A stretch of DNA of 64,000 bases from Alopecurus myosuroides (lineage: Eukaryota; Streptophyta; Magnoliopsida; Poales; Poaceae): assembly GCA_028641055.1 (NCBI GenBank), contig CM054060.1, forward strand, positions 314,407,682 to 314,471,681, read 5' to 3'. The notes beneath the pieces are model-generated. The model ran no database searches and was not told the origin of the DNA. It was given only the letters and a program-made list of their open reading frames with translations. The position numbers and the translations under genes are program-made. Below, piece after piece: positions 29,849-43,100 of the stretch; position 1 is the stretch's first letter, and each line of letters begins with the position of its first letter.

Positions 29849-32800
29849 CTACTGAGAAATGAAAAGGTCCGGATACTTCTTGCGAAGATCCTCTTCGGTC
29901 TCCCATGTTGCCTCTTTATCGGAATGATGCGACCACTGCACTTTCAAGAACTTGGTGCTCTTGTTGCGAGTCTTACGAACGGTCTCATCGAGAATTTGGA
30001 TAGGGTGCTCCTCATAAGATAGATCATCTTGCAGTTCAATGGAATCATGATCAACTGCACGATCTGGATCTTTGAAACACTTCTTGAGCTGTGACACGTG
30101 GAACACATCGTGCACTTTGGATAGTTTTTCTGGGAGTTCAAGACGATAAGCATTTTCTGCACGCCTTGAGAGGATGTTGAAAGGGCCAATGTACCTTGGT
30201 GCCAGCTTTCCTTTCACACCAAAACGATGAGTGCCTCTGAGGGGAGTTACACGGAGATATGCCTTGTCACCAGGTGCATAGACCATGTCCCGGTGCTTGC
30301 TGTCATAGTAACTCTTCTGACGAGACTGAGCAATCTTGAGATTGTCACGAATGATGCGAACTTTCTCTTTGGCTTCCTTAACAATGTCAGGGCCTAAGAG
30401 TGAACGTTCACCAGCTCCAGACCAATTGATTGGACTCCTGCATCTGCGGCCATACAATGCCTCAAATGGTGCCATGCCTAGGCTTGCCTGGTAGTTGTTG
30501 TTGTAGGAGAATTCAGCATATGGAAGGCAATCCTCCCATTTCATGCCAAAGGAAAGGCCACATGCTCTGAGCATATCCTCGAGAATCTGATTGACTCTTT
30601 CGACTTGCCCCTGAGACTGAGGGTGATAAGATGTGCTGAACAGAAGTTTGGTGCCCAATGCTTCTTGAAAACTCTTCCAGAAATGAGAAGTGAAGATACT
30701 TCCACGGTCTGAGCTTATTTCCAATGGAACACCATGAAGAGGAACAATCTTTGTTGTGTAGAGCTCTGCTAACTGGCTAGCTGGGATAGTTTCCTTGACA
30801 GCAAAGAAGTGAGCTACCTTAGTGAGACGATCAATAACAACGAAGATTGCAACGTTGCCCTTCTTGGACTTTGGAAACCCAGTAACGAAGTCCATTTCAA
30901 TCATGTCCCACTTCCACTCAGGAATTTTGAGAGGTTGGAGAAGACCGGCTGTTTTCTGATGGACTGCCTTAACACGTTGACAAACGTCGCATTCAGAAAC
31001 GTATTGAGCAATTTCACGTTTCATGCTAGACCACCAATACAGAGTCTTGAGATCCTGGTACATCTTTGTACTTCCAGGGTGGATAGAGAGAGGAGTTTCA
31101 TGAGCCTCCTTGAGAATGACATCTTTGAGACTTTGAATCTGAGGAACTGCAATGCGTCCTTCGAAGAACACAGCTCCTTTGTCATCAATTGAGAAGGACT
31201 TGAACTTATCACTGCCTTCTTTGATGTGCTCTACAATCTTCTTGATTTCAGCATCACGAAATTGTTCAGAACGAATCTTATCCTCGAGAGTTGGACTGGC
31301 TGTCAAGCTAGCAAGATATCCTTGAGGAACAAGACCAAGGTTCAGCTTCTGGAATTCTTCATGAAGTGGAGGTTGGCTTTCCATGATCATGAGATTATTG
31401 CAATAGGATTTGCGACTGAGAGCATCGGCCATAACATTAGCCTTGCCTAGAGTGTAAGAAATGGTGAGATCAAAGTCTTTAATCTTTTCAATCCATCTCC
31501 TTTGCCTGAGGTTTAGATCTGGCTGAGTGAAGATGTATTTCAGACTCTTGTGATCGGAAAAGATTTCAGTTTTGTTACCCAACAAGTATTGTCTCCATTT
31601 CTTGAGGGCAAACACAACTGCTGCAAGTTCTAGGTCATGAGTGGGATAGTTTTGCTCATGTGCATTCAACTGACGTGAAGCATAAGCCACAACTTGACGT
31701 TCTTGCATAAGAACTGCTCCTAGACCTTGGAGAGATGCATCGCAGAATATCTGGAAAGGTTTGGTCGTATCTGGGCCAACCAGAACAGGTGTAGAAGTGA
31801 GTTTAGTCTTGAGGAGATTGAAACTCTCATCACACCGTGGAGTCCAAACGAACTTCTTGTCCTTCTTGGTGAGATCAGTGAGAGGTTTAGCAATCTTTGA
31901 GAAGTTTTGGACGAAACGACGGCAATAGCTAGCCAAGCCAAGAAAACTTCTGACTTGCTTCACCGTCTTAGGAGGTTTCCAATCAACAATTGCCTTAACC
32001 TTTTCTGGGTCAATGGCTATGCCCTTGGCAGAGATGATGTGACCAAGATACGCAACTTCTGAAATCCAGAACTCACACTTGGAGAACTTGGCATATAGAC
32101 GATGCTCGCGGAGTTTCATGAGAGTGAGACGAAGATGTTCTTCATGCTCTTCCTCGGATTTGGAGTAGACGAGAATGTCATCAAGATATACCACAACGAA
32201 CTTGTCGAGGTATTCATGGAAGACAGAATTCATGAGTCTTGAGAAGGTCGCCGATGCATTGGTGAGACCAAAGGACATGACGGTGTATTCATATAGACCG
32301 TAACGAGTGGTGAAAGCTGTTTTTGGAATATCTTCCTTTCTGATCTTTATCTGATGGTAACCCATCCTCAAGTCCAACTTAGAGAATATTGAGGCTCCAG
32401 CAAGTTGATCAAAAAGATCATCGATACGAGGAATTGGATACTTGTTCTTGATGGTTTTCTCGTTGAGAGGACGATAGTCAACCACGAGTCTTTTTGTTTG
32501 GTCCTTCTTGGCAACAAACAGAGTTGGGCAACCCCAAGCGGAGGAACTAGGCTGAATGTAACCTTTCTCCATGTACATATCGATTTGCTCCTTCAACAAT
32601 TTCAGTTCAGGAGGAGCTATCTTGTATGGATGCTTAGAGATTGGAGCAGTACCTGGCTCAAGCTCGATCACGAACTCAACTGCTCTGTCCGGAGGCATCC
32701 CTGGCAACTCTTCTGGAAAGACGTCAGGGAATTCACAAACCACCGGAACATTCTCAATTGCAGGAAGAGCTTTAGCATCGAGGTTGAACAGCTGAGCAGA

Positions 32801-34237
32801 ACTTGATTCATATGGAGAATAGACTATCTGGCCCGAAGGGTGTGAGAGAGTTATTGACTTTTGAGCACAGTCAATTTTTGCTTTGTTGGCCTTCAACCAA
32901 TCCATGCCCAGAATGACATCAATGTCAGAATTTCCCAGTAACATGAGTGAAGCAAGGAATATGCGACCTCCGATCAGGATTTGATTGTCCATGCTTATCT
33001 TGGAAGTAATCATTTTAGTTCCCGGAGAGTGAACATAGATTTGATTGCTTAGTGGAACCAGAACTAGGTTGTATGCTGTTGCAAAGATCTTTGACACAAA
33101 CGAATGTGATGCTCCAGTATCAAACAACACTTTAGCTGGAAAAGAGTTTACGGGTAAAATACCGAGAACGACGTCAGCAGCCTCCTCAGCTTTGTCGGCC
33201 TTGATATGGTTCACCCTCGCGTTCCTCCCGACAGGCCTATTGTTGGAGTTGAAGGCTTTAGCCGGGGGAGCACGAACCATTGCCTGGCTGGTGTTGGGGC
33301 GAGGAGGTGGAGGTAGCTGCCTCTGAGTGCACTTATCAGCGTAGTGCCCAGTCTCCTTGCACTTGTAGCAAGTGACGACACGAGAAGGACCTGGCCTTGG
33401 CTGCCCCATTGGAACCCTCTGACCCTGCATCTGAGATGGGTTGGGTGGGCGGGGAGCAAAGCCTGGAGAAGCTTGGGTATTTGGAGCCCGAGTGACAGCA
33501 CCATTTGGCACCCAGATGTGGCGCTTCTGCGGAGGGGTGGTCATGTTGGAGGAGGAACCACCCTCACGCGAGTGCTTGCGCGAATCCTCGAACGCCTTGC
33601 TCCCATTCTCCTCATTGAGCGCGGTGTTCACGAGTTCCTCGAAGTCCTTGCACTTGACATTTGTGAGAGCGTACTTCAGTTCCGGGTTAAAACCTCGGCG
33701 GAACCTTGCCATCTTCTTGGCCTCAGTGGACACCTCGTCACCAGCGTATCGAGTGAGGCGATTGAACTCGGTCTGATAACTGATAACGTCCAGCTTGCCC
33801 TGCTTAAGAGAGCAGAACTCTTCACGCATCCTTTCCATGAGACCATCTGGGATGTGGTGCTTCAGGAAAGCTTCCTTGAAACAACCCCAGGTGATAGGAT
33901 AGCCAGCTCTCATAGTCTGGAAGTTATCCCACCAAGAAGCTGCCTGACCTTTCAGTAGGTAGGTGGCATACTTGACCTTATCTTCCTCAGCAACATGTGC
34001 GATCTCCAGAGTCCTGGCTATGTCACGGATCCAGTCATCAGCATCCAGGGGCTCGCGTGTTGCCACGAAAGCTTTTGGGCCCAAGCTGAGGAACTCCTTG
34101 ATGTTAACCCGTGGAGCATTCTGGTTGTTGTGCTGGTTAGCCTGGATCTGGGCCATCTGAGCCACGACCTGAGTCATCTGTGTCAACAGCTCCGTGAGCG
34201 GAGGTGGCTCAGGCGGGGAGTTCCTGGTTGGAGGCAT
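29849..34237 (-). CDS. Element D copy 1 gag-pol polyprotein, intact
   Basis: A single uninterrupted ORF of 1462 codons. Gag domain at ~55-185 ([15 protein letters not shown]); CCHC knuckle [14 protein letters not shown] at ~290-303; protease [12 protein letters not shown] near 371-382. RT follows at ~505-760 with catalytic YLDDILVYS near 684-692, then RNase H ([13 protein letters not shown], ~831). Integrase has zinc residues H...CDVCQ (~1040-1095) and a DDE core ([22 protein letters not shown]). A chromodomain-like end ([15 protein letters not shown], ~1430-1450) would direct integration to heterochromatin. A 3' splice site (TTCTGTTCAG) lies directly before the ATG. Apparently coding-competent. 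Confidence 0.95.
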   Translation of the reverse strand: MPPTRNSPPEPPPLTELLTQMTQVVAQMAQIQANQHNNQNAPRVNIKEFLSLGPKAFVATREPLDADDWIRDIARTLEIAHVAEEDKVKYATYLLKGQAASWWDNFQTMRAGYPITWGCFKEAFLKHHIPDGLMERMREEFCSLKQGKLDVISYQTEFNRLTRYAGDEVSTEAKKMARFRRGFNPELKYALTNVKCKDFEELVNTALNEENGSKAFEDSRKHSREGGSSSNMTTPPQKRHIWVPNGAVTRAPNTQASPGFAPRPPNPSQMQGQRVPMGQPRPGPSRVVTCYKCKETGHYADKCTQRQLPPPPRPNTSQAMVRAPPAKAFNSNNRPVGRNARVNHIKADKAEEAADVVLGILPVNSFPAKVLFDTGASHSFVSKIFATAYNLVLVPLSNQIYVHSPGTKMITSKISMDNQILIGGRIFLASLMLLGNSDIDVILGMDWLKANKAKIDCAQKSITLSHPSGQIVYSPYESSSAQLFNLDAKALPAIENVPVVCEFPDVFPEELPGMPPDRAVEFVIELEPGTAPISKHPYKIAPPELKLLKEQIDMYMEKGYIQPSSSAWGCPTLFVAKKDQTKRLVVDYRPLNEKTIKNKYPIPRIDDLFDQLAGASIFSKLDLRMGYHQIKIRKEDIPKTAFTTRYGLYEYTVMSFGLTNASATFSRLMNSVFHEYLDKFVVVYLDDILVYSKSEEEHEEHLRLTLMKLREHRLYAKFSKCEFWISEVAYLGHIISAKGIAIDPEKVKAIVDWKPPKTVKQVRSFLGLASYCRRFVQNFSKIAKPLTDLTKKDKKFVWTPRCDESFNLLKTKLTSTPVLVGPDTTKPFQIFCDASLQGLGAVLMQERQVVAYASRQLNAHEQNYPTHDLELAAVVFALKKWRQYLLGNKTEIFSDHKSLKYIFTQPDLNLRQRRWIEKIKDFDLTISYTLGKANVMADALSRKSYCNNLMIMESQPPLHEEFQKLNLGLVPQGYLASLTASPTLEDKIRSEQFRDAEIKKIVEHIKEGSDKFKSFSIDDKGAVFFEGRIAVPQIQSLKDVILKEAHETPLSIHPGSTKMYQDLKTLYWWSSMKREIAQYVSECDVCQRVKAVHQKTAGLLQPLKIPEWKWDMIEMDFVTGFPKSKKGNVAIFVVIDRLTKVAHFFAVKETIPASQLAELYTTKIVPLHGVPLEISSDRGSIFTSHFWKSFQEALGTKLLFSTSYHPQSQGQVERVNQILEDMLRACGLSFGMKWEDCLPYAEFSYNNNYQASLGMAPFEALYGRRCRSPINWSGAGERSLLGPDIVKEAKEKVRIIRDNLKIAQSRQKSYYDSKHRDMVYAPGDKAYLRVTPLRGTHRFGVKGKLAPRYIGPFNILSRRAENAYRLELPEKLSKVHDVFHVSQLKKCFKDPDRAVDHDSIELQDDLSYEEHPIQILDETVRKTRNKSTKFLKVQWSHHSDKEATWETEEDLRKKYPDLFISQ

Positions 34238-34588
34238 CCTGAACAGAAATGCATTTTAGCACAATAACAGAAAAGAATAGACTTGGTAACCGAAAGATAG
34301 ATTATTCCGACGCATGAATAGATAACCAACAGGTACATCATCACATGTTCAAATACATCAGAATATCCAACAGACCAATACATGGTTCGAATGCCAAAGG
34401 ATAACTAAACAAAGCTAGGAACGGATACATCGGTACTCCCATGCTCATCACGCAGGACGACGGCTAGGAGTACGGCGAGAGATACGGTGAGGAGGAACCC
34501 CACGGAAGTAAGTAGAACGACGATCCCTGTAGATCGGAACTGCTCGGAGAGGGACTCTCGGAGTGGTGAAGTAGAAAGCGTCCTCTCC

Positions 34589-35263
34589 CTATGCTCCAAA
34601 GAGAGGAATACCACTGTAACCAGCTCCAAGGTTGAGAAGTGGACCTCTGATCGGCTCGTAACCTCCAGCATCTGGCAGAGGAAGACCAGCTGGCTGAGTG
34701 AAATGCGCAAAGCGCTCGTCTCCAACGAAGTCTGTGGTGTACGTCGCCAGACGAGTCAACGCGAGGTAGAGCTGCTCCCTGACGGAGGCCAACTCCTGAG
34801 ACAGTGTGGAAGCAACTGCGTCACTGTGCCTCACAAACTGAGCAGTGGTGTGCAGCCTGGAGCTATCAGACTCGTCGGTATCCAGGTTGCCGTGGAGAGT
34901 GAAGTGAACTCCCGCCGACGTAATGTAACCACGGGGGATGTGACGATAGATAGAACTATCAAATCCCCAGTAGTCAGCACGAAGGACGGTGAGACTCACA
35001 TACGCTGCCTGCTGCACAGCCATGTCCACTGTGGAACCTACTGCCTCGTAGCGGTGTGCTATGCTCCTGCCATCATCTGACAGAATATAGACGATAGCTC
35101 GATAGTAGGTCTGGTCGAACTCTCGCTGCTGCTCGTAGACCTGGTACTCTGGTGCCCAATGGAACCCCAGATAGGTGACCATGTCCCTCAGCATCTCCGG
35201 ATAACCGGCGGTGCTCTCACAGCGAGTCATCCGAACCACCTGCGGGTAGAACCTGAGATCCAT
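34589..35263 (-). pseudogene. Element D copy 1 upstream ORF, truncated by TAG
   Basis: This sense ORF lies between the primer site and gag. I take the start as ATG at 35263, directly after a 3' splice site (ATCTGCAG); the frame is open further left only through a TTG. It has 224 codons, ending GYSGIPLFGA and TAG. Copy 2 has CAG at that codon and runs 47 residues further. Features: MDLRFYPQVVRMTRCES start, RYEAVGSTVDMAVQQAAYVS (helical), no metal-binding or membrane motif. I do not recognise a family; function unknown. Confidence 0.6.
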
Positions 35264-35482
35264 CTGCAGATGATTTGGAAGGTTTTGATTAGACACCTGT
35301 AGGAGAAATGAAATGGAAAACAAGATTTCAACGGACGAAAGGTTCTTTAAAAGAACAGGATATCGAAGCAACATCGGGAAAAACGAGACCAAAAACCTGA
35401 GGTACTACGGAGAACCCAAAACACGTGAAATCCTAACTTGAAAGTTTGGGTGAGAAGAGAAAACAACGTTGCACTTCCTTAC
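35264..35482 (-). other. Candidate leader intron of element D copy 1
   Basis: On the - strand a strong 5' splice site (CTG/GTAAGG, exon ending at 35483) and a 3' splice site (CTGCAG, at 35264) bracket 219 bases. The acceptor abuts the ATG of the upstream ORF. Copy 2 has the same borders (exon ends at 45772; ATG at 45552). Confidence 0.45.
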
Positions 35483-35617
35483 CAGAAAAGGGCGGGTGGG
35501 TGGGGAAAGAAGAAAAATGGCAGAATTCCTACTCTCACGTTTCATTTTTCCTATATAGCTACAAAATAGTTTCTAGACTCAAACTGCGACCAGTAAAAGG
35601 GATCCTACAGGCAGACA

Positions 35618-35630
35618 GGCTCTGATACCA
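35618..35630 (-). promoter_or_regulatory. Primer-binding site of D copy 1 (initiator tRNA-Met)
   Basis: On the - strand TGGTATCAGAGCC, complementary to the 3' end of plant initiator tRNA-Met, lies two bases after the LTR end. Usual for chromoviruses. Confidence 0.92.
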
Positions 35631-38525
35631 TTTGTCGCACCCTGGCTTCTAAGGGATACTCATCGGGCCGAACTGGATAGCAGGTGCTTGGATTATGGGG
35701 CATAACTGCTCCCACGTCCCAGCTTCCTGGTAGGCCTGCGCTTATGCGCGACAACACAAGCCCTGCTATTCCATCGTCGATGTAAACTATCCACTAGAAG
35801 TCAAAGGCACTACTGTCGACGTACTTCATATCAATCACGCACGGTACGTTAACAGCGTTAAACGAATGATAATCACAACGTATCTCTAAGACACAAAAGA
35901 TTGAAATAAGGTTGCAAATGGCCTTCACTAAGGCAGAGATAGCAAATACAATCATCCAGAGGACACATGTACCAACATAGCATTCATTACATCAGCGGAA
36001 GCAAACAAGGTGTCTGAGTACAGACAAATCCAACAGGCTTAAGAAGCCGGAGAAAATAAAGAAGACGAAGCCCATCCACGTAGGTCCTGGATCCTGCCCG
36101 GGGTCCAGCTATCTACTCGTCTGCAGTCTCGTCAAACTCCACGAAGTATCCATCCTGGTGATCATCGTAGCCGTAGTCGTAGTCTGCGTAAACCACAGCC
36201 CCAACGGGGTCAGTACATCCAAGTACTGGCAAGCAAGACTCACACTTCATCAAAGAGTTACCCGTCAACACAAGCATAGATGCTTGGGATCAACGGAAGG
36301 AATAGGTGATATGAAAGCTGCAGCGGGCTGCTCTAACCAACTACAGAACATATCTACAAGTTCCGGCTAACAGAAGAAGATAAGATCGAGGATTGTAACC
36401 AACTGAAAGATAACTTCAACCAAACCCATCCTGGATCTCGCCCCTTATCCGAAGAAGCAATCCGAGGATAACTCACACAGTTGTATTAAAGATGAATCAA
36501 GTTATTGTGTGAATAACCTATTACTAGTCAAGTTATTAATCATTGGGTGTAACATGGTTGATCATTATGTTGAAGTTGTCCTGAGTACTTGTTAGCCAGT
36601 ACTTTCACCAAGTAGTCCATAACCTCGGAAAACACGGCTTCTCGAGAAGATTATCCCTGCAGGGTTGCACCAATTTGGCCGTACACGTATGAATAACCCG
36701 CCAGATGGGATGCCTCCCACCAAGCGGGGCACTCAACACAACTCGACCCTTCTTCGCATCAAGCCCAAAGAACCTTGGGCGCACGGCTAATCAAGCCCCG
36801 AAGAAAAGGGACCCTCATAGCACTCTAAGACCGTGTCCCCCTATATGCCGACTACAAAAGTTCCACCCTGCGCTGGGCTCGCAAAAACATGCATGCGGCA
36901 AATGGAAAACACGAACTAAATGAGGCGATTTGGACGAGATGCGAATCGAGTCAAATTGAGGGGGGCGCCCATACTCGCTTCCCACATGCGGGTAGTGCGC
37001 TCATCATGGATCGGTAGACAAGACCCTTTTCCTATTAGGGTCGACACTAGCAGGCCTCAAAACCACACAGGGCCTCCTGCCGGTGCCTTATCATCAAATT
37101 ATTATTACCATTAGCACTTAACAGGATTGATTGATTAACATTCGAGCCCCCGGTACAATAATAAGATAGTAAAAGTAGTAACCGACAACAGACTCGAGTA
37201 AAAGCAACCCTAAGCATGCTAGATAAGACTAAGGCAACAAGCAAGGGGTTTTAGGTATGGAGGTGAGGCAATATCATTGGTTCAGGGTATCATGTGATAG
37301 GTTCGGAGAACAAGCAACGATACATAGGGCTAGCAATAGTAGACAAAAGGATAGTATCGACAACAAGTGTGGAAAGGAACTCGATGATTCATGTGAGTGA
37401 TAACTTGCCTGGAAGCTCAACAGCCTGGTACTGAGCTAAATCCTCAGAAGGGGTGTCGTAAGGATCGTCGGTATCAACCTCATCGTCTAACCGAGAAGAA
37501 GCAAACAGACAATGCAGAAGAGGTAGACAATCAATATCATGGCATTGTGCACAATCAAAGATGATGCATGTCATGTTAATGGTTGCATCAAAATAAACTA
37601 AGTGACATAATAACACAATTTAAATGGACCCATATGCAATTGGATTGCATATGGCAAAAGGTCCATGGATTAAGTGGAAACAAATGATCTACAAGTTATT
37701 ATCATGTGATAGTTTGCTTAGCATGATGCATGCATGATGATAGCAACAAAAATAACAACAAGAGATGCAAGTGAAAAAGGTTTTGAACATGTTTGACAAT
37801 CATTTATTAAGTTTAGGAAATGTTTGGTTATTTAAACATGTCACACAAGTATTTGTTGTTTTCAACAAGTTAAAGTGTTCAAAACAAGTAACAAAGTTTA
37901 TATTTGAAAAGAACATCAAATTTTAGTTGGATTACATGTTTCAAATATTGAAATTGGAATTAGGATAATTTAATTATGAATTAAACAATATTAAACAAGT
38001 TTTAATTGAACTTAAACAAGATTTAAATTGTTTAGGCAATTTTAATTATTCAAAGCAGGAAACAAAAATTATATTTGAAAAGGTGAGTTGAAATGGTATG
38101 GAAAACATATTTTATTTGCATTTATTGGATTAATAAGGAATTAGTTATTGAATTTAGAAATTAGCATTTGAATTATTCAAGTTTGAATTTTAAATGCATT
38201 TGGAATTTGTAAAACAGTACACAAATGGATTATTTGGAAAGATCATTAAATTTGGAACAGAAAACATATACAACTTTTATTAATTGGACTTATAGATTAA
38301 AAGTTATTAAAGTTTAAAGTTTAATGTTTAAATCTGTTATTTAAAAGAATTTAGAAATTACACAGAAAACGTGTTAAACATTTTTACACCGTGCAGCAGC
38401 TAGCCACAGCCACTGCAGGGTGGGCCACGGGGGCCAGCGTGGCGCTGGACGCTGGCGTGGCAGCCAGGGTCACTGCCGTGTGGCCCCTGCCTGTCAGCCA
38501 GAGATGCAAAAGGTTGGAATAATCG

Positions 38526-38588
38526 CGGCGCGAGGGATTCGAACCCGCGCCCTCGCTTGCGCGCACCAGGGACTGAACCACTGCGCTG
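38526..38588 (-). repeat. tRNA-like segment in D LTR 2
   Basis: Same A-box-like and B-box (GGTTCGAATCC at 38545-38535) arrangement as in LTR 1. Confidence 0.5.
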
Positions 38589-39301
38589 CGCTGAGGTTGT
38601 TCTCTGTATACGCGATGCAGTAAGGTTGTACTTCAACACTGCAGTTAACTGAACCCAACTGACGCGCAAGAACCTGAACTTCGTCAGAGATAACAACAGA
38701 TGCTCGCCGGCGGGGAAACGGTGGCCGTGCCCGATCTGGTGGTGCTGCTGTGGTGAGGATGGATGCGTGCGCAAGCAGTGAGTGAGAGGAAGAGACCACG
38801 ATGCTCACCAACGAAGGTAGCCGATGCAGAGGCTCGATGACGTGAGGCTGACGGCGACTGCTGCGGCGGGGAAGAGGACGGCGGCGCGGATCCGGTGGTC
38901 CTTCGTGCTCCCTCCGGTGTCCAGCGTGTAGAGGAAGCAGAGGTGGAGCGATCCCAGCGAACGATCAGCGTCGAGGGGCTCTGCAACGGAGTAGACGACC
39001 ACGGGTTCAGAAAGAATGGTGCCACGGTGGTCGGAGAGGGCGAGGATCGCGGCGTCAAACAGGAGCTCACCGGGGCTGGCTCTGGTGTTCAAGTTGGAGA
39101 GGAAGGAGCGGGGTTGCGGTTCCCGGTTAGCCCGCGAGGAATCGTGCGTCGACGGAGGCGTTCATCGTCGAGATTCAGAGCGGTGGTCGCCGGAAGGAGT
39201 TGCAGAGAGGGGAGCGTGACGGGGAAGAAGCAATCGGCGGCGGAGAGAGGGGGAAACAGGAAAAACCTAGGGTTAGGGTAGCTGGCGCGCTGCCCTGGGC
39301 T

Positions 39302-39310
39302 ACTTATAGG
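39302..39310 (-). promoter_or_regulatory. Probable TATA box of D LTR 2
   Basis: CCTATAAGT on the - strand. This would drive copy 1. The predicted first exon has only one short AUG frame and ends at TTG/GTGAGC (exon end 38809). Confidence 0.55.
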
Positions 39311-40100
39311 GGCGGCATCGACGTGATGGCCGTCGGTGGCGTCGCGGTGCCGCCGTGGCACCGCTGCGATTCGTGCCGTACAGGGAGACGACGATGGGGT
39401 TTCTAATCGAACCGGTAAGTGAGTTAGTTGGGCTGGGCCGAGCGTGCGGGGGAGAGAAACGGGCTGGGCTGGCTAGGTGACGCGCGCGCTGCGTTTTCTC
39501 CTTCTTTTCTTTTTCTGTTTTATATTTTTTTTGCAGAAAACAGATTTGGAAGAAAAGGATAGGTTTTAGCTTAATAAAAATTCCAGAAAAATTAGGTTAA
39601 GCTATTTAGAACATTAGCAAACAAATGCCAAGGTTGGTTTGCAAAAAGTTGAGACTTAAATTGCTGTTTGTATTTGAATCCATATTTGAAAGAATTTTAA
39701 CATTGATTTAAACATTATGAAAACAAAGCATTTTAATAGGGTGGCCCCTATGGATTAAATGATTAGAATTAGTGGTTTGGTTTAGAGATTTTCATAAACT
39801 CAAGTTGGTTGCTGTTTGATGAATTTGATTTGAAATTGAAGGTGAATTGGAATTATTTGTTTGAACTAAAACCAACAAATTATTAATTGAACATTATTGA
39901 AGTATTTGGAAACAAGGAGGTTTTTGATTTGCATTCTTTATTTGAAAAGATTGTAACAGACAAGTATGAAGACAAAGGTTGAATTTCATAATGAAAACAA
40001 TGCAACAGAAAATAAAATGAGGATGATGACATGATGCATTGCTTAAAATAAACAAGAAACAAAACAACTAGGGAGTTTTTCATACTTGGATGTTACAAAA

Positions 40101-40116
40101 CGCCCCCCCCCTTGAA
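40101..40116 (-). promoter_or_regulatory. Polypurine tract of D copy 2
   Basis: A run of nine Gs on the - strand beside the LTR 2 boundary. Two Gs longer than in copy 1. Confidence 0.65.
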
Positions 40117-40137
40117 GGAATCGCGCCCCGAGATTCC

Positions 40138-43100
40138 CTACTGAGAAATGAAAAGGTCCGGATACTTCTTGCGAAGATCCTCTTCGGTCTCCCATGTTGC
40201 CTCTTTATCGGAATGATGCGACCACTGCACTTTCAAGAACTTGGTGCTCTTGTTGCGAGTCTTACAAACGGTCTCATCGAGAATTTGGATAGGGTGCTCC
40301 TCATAAAATAGATCATCTTGCAGTTCAATGGAATCATGATCAACTGCACGATCTGGATCTTTGAAACACTTCTTGAGCTGTGACACGTGGAACACATCGT
40401 GCACTTTGGATAGTTTTTCTGGGAGTTCAAGACGATAAGCATTTTCTGCACGCCTTGAGAGGATGTTGAAAGGGCCAATGTACCTTGGTGCCAGCTTTCC
40501 TTTCACACCAAAACGATGAGTGCCTCTGAGGGGAGTTACACGGAGATATGCCTTGTCACCAGGTGCATAGACCATGTCCCGGTGCTTGCTGTCATAGTAA
40601 CTCTTCTGACGAGACTGAGCAATCTTGAGATTGTCACGAATGATGCGAACTTTCTCTTCGGCTTCCTTAACAATGTCAGGGCCTAAGAGTGAACGTTCAC
40701 CAGCTCTAGACCAATTGATTGGACTCCTGCATCTGCGGCCATACAATGCCTCAAATGGTGCCATGCCTAGGCTTGCCTGGTAGCTGTTGTTGTAGGAGAA
40801 TTCAGCATATGGAAGGCAATCCTCCCATTTCATGCCAAAGGAAAGGCCACATGCTCTGAGCATATCCTCGAGAATCTGATTGACTCTTTCGACTTGCCCC
40901 TGAGACTGAGGGTGATAAGCTGTGCTGAACAGAAGTTTGGTGCCCAATGCTTCTTGAAAACTCTTCCAGAAATGAGAAGTGAAGATACTTCCACGGTCTG
41001 AGCTTATTTCCAATGGAACACCATGAAGAGGAACAATCTTTGCTGTGTAGAGCTCTGCTAACTGGCTAGCTGGGATAGTTTCCTTGACAGCAAAGAAGTG
41101 AGCTACCTTAGTGAGACGATCAATAACAACGAAGATTGCATCGTTGCCCTTCTTGGACTTTGGAAACCCAGTAACGAAGTCCATTTCAATCATGTCCCAC
41201 TTCCACTCAGGAATTTTGAGAGGTTGGAGAAGACCGGCTGTTTTCTGATGGACTGCCTTAACACGTTGACAAACGTCGCATTCAGAAACGTATTGAGCAA
41301 TTTCACGTTTCATGCCAGACCACCAATACAGAGTCTTGAGATCCTGGTACATCTTTGTACTTCCAGGGTGGATAGAGAGAGGAGTTTCATGAGCCTCCTT
41401 GAGAATGACATCTTTGAGACTTTGAATCTGAGGAACTGCAATGTGTCCTTCGAAGAACACAGCTCCTTTGTCATCAATTGAGAAGGACTTGAACTTATCA
41501 CTGCCTTCTTTGATGTGCTCTACAATCTTCTTGATTTCAGCATCACGAAATTGTTCAGAACGAATCTTATCCTCGAGAGTTGGACTGGCTGTCAAGCTAG
41601 CAAGATATCCTTGAGGAACAAGACCAAGGTTCAGCTTCTGGAATTCTTCATGAAGTGGAGGTTGGCTTTCCATGATCATGAGATTATTGCAATAGGATTT
41701 GCGACTGAGAGCATCGGCCATAACATTAGCCTTGCCTAGAGTGTAAGAAATGGTGAGATCAAAGTCTTTAATCTTTTCAATCCATCTCCTTTGCCTGAGG
41801 TTTAGATCTGGCTGAGTGAAGATGTATTTCAGACTCTTGTGATCGGAAAAGATTTCAGTTTTGTTACCCAACAAGTATTGTCTCCATTTCTTGAGGGCAA
41901 ACACAACTGCTGCAAGTTCTAGGTCATGAGTGGGATAGTTTTGCTCATGTGCATTCAACTAACGTGAAGCATAAGCCACAACTTGACGTTCTTGCATAAG
42001 AACTGCTCCTAGACCTTGGAGAGATGCATCGCAGAATATCTGGAAAGGTTTGGTCGTATCTGGGCCAACCAGAACAGGTGTAGAAGTGAGTTTAGTCTTG
42101 AGGAGATTGAAACTCTCATCACACCGTGGAGTCCAAACGAACTTCTTGTCCTTCTTGGTGAGATCAGTGAGAGGTTTAGCAATCTTTGAGATGTTTTGGA
42201 CGAAACGACGGCAATAGCTAGCCAAGCCAAGAAAACTTCTGACTTGCTTCACCGTCTTAGGGGGTTTCCAATCAACAATTGCCTTAACCTTTTCTGGGTC
42301 AATGGCTATGCCCTTGGCAGAGATGATGTGACCAAGATACGCAACTTCTGAAATCCAGAACTCACACTTGGAGAACTTGGCATATAGACGATGCTCGCGG
42401 AGTTTCATGAGAGTGAGACGAAGATGTTCTTCATGCTCTTCCTCGGATTTGGAGTAGACGAGAATGTCATCAAGATATACCACAACGAACTTGTCGAGGT
42501 ATTCATGGAAGACAGAATTCATGAGTCTTGAGAAGGTCGCCGATGCATTGGTGAGACCAAAGGACATGACGGTGTATTCATATAGACCGTAACGAGTGGT
42601 GAAAGCTGTTTTTGGAATATCTTCCTTTCTGATCCTTATCTGATGGTAACCCATCCTCAAGTCCAACTTAGAGAATATTGAGGCTCCAGCAAGTTGATCA
42701 AAAAGATCATCGATACGAGGAATTGGATACTTGTTCTTGATGGTTTTCTCGTTGAGAGGACGATAGTCAACCACGAGTCTTTTTGTTTGGTCCTTCTTGG
42801 CAACAAACAGAGTTGGGCAACCCCAAGCGGAGGAACTAGGCTGAATGTAACCTTTCTCCATGTACATATCGATTTGCTCCTTCAACAATTTCAGTTCAGG
42901 AGGAGCTATCTTGTATGGATGCTTAGAGATTGGAGCAGTACCTGGCTCAAGCTCGATCACGAACTCAACTGCTCTGTCCGGAGGCATCCCTGGCAACTCT
43001 TCTGGAAAGACGTCAGGGAATTCACAAACCACCGGAACATTCTCAATTGCAGGAAGAGCTTTAGCATCGAGGTTGAACAGCTGAGCAGAACTTGATTCAT

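Larger units (their letters stand above)
35633..40097 (-). repeat. Element D LTR 2 (shared by both copies)
   Basis: 4465 bp. It serves as 5' LTR of copy 1 and 3' LTR of copy 2. It has the same internal layout as LTR 1: TATA 39302-39310, tRNA-like segment 38526-38588. Confidence 0.95.

Noticed and set aside
33344..33958. 204-codon + strand frame (also 43633-44247)
   Set aside because: Reverse-strand shadow of the D gag region; no independent features.
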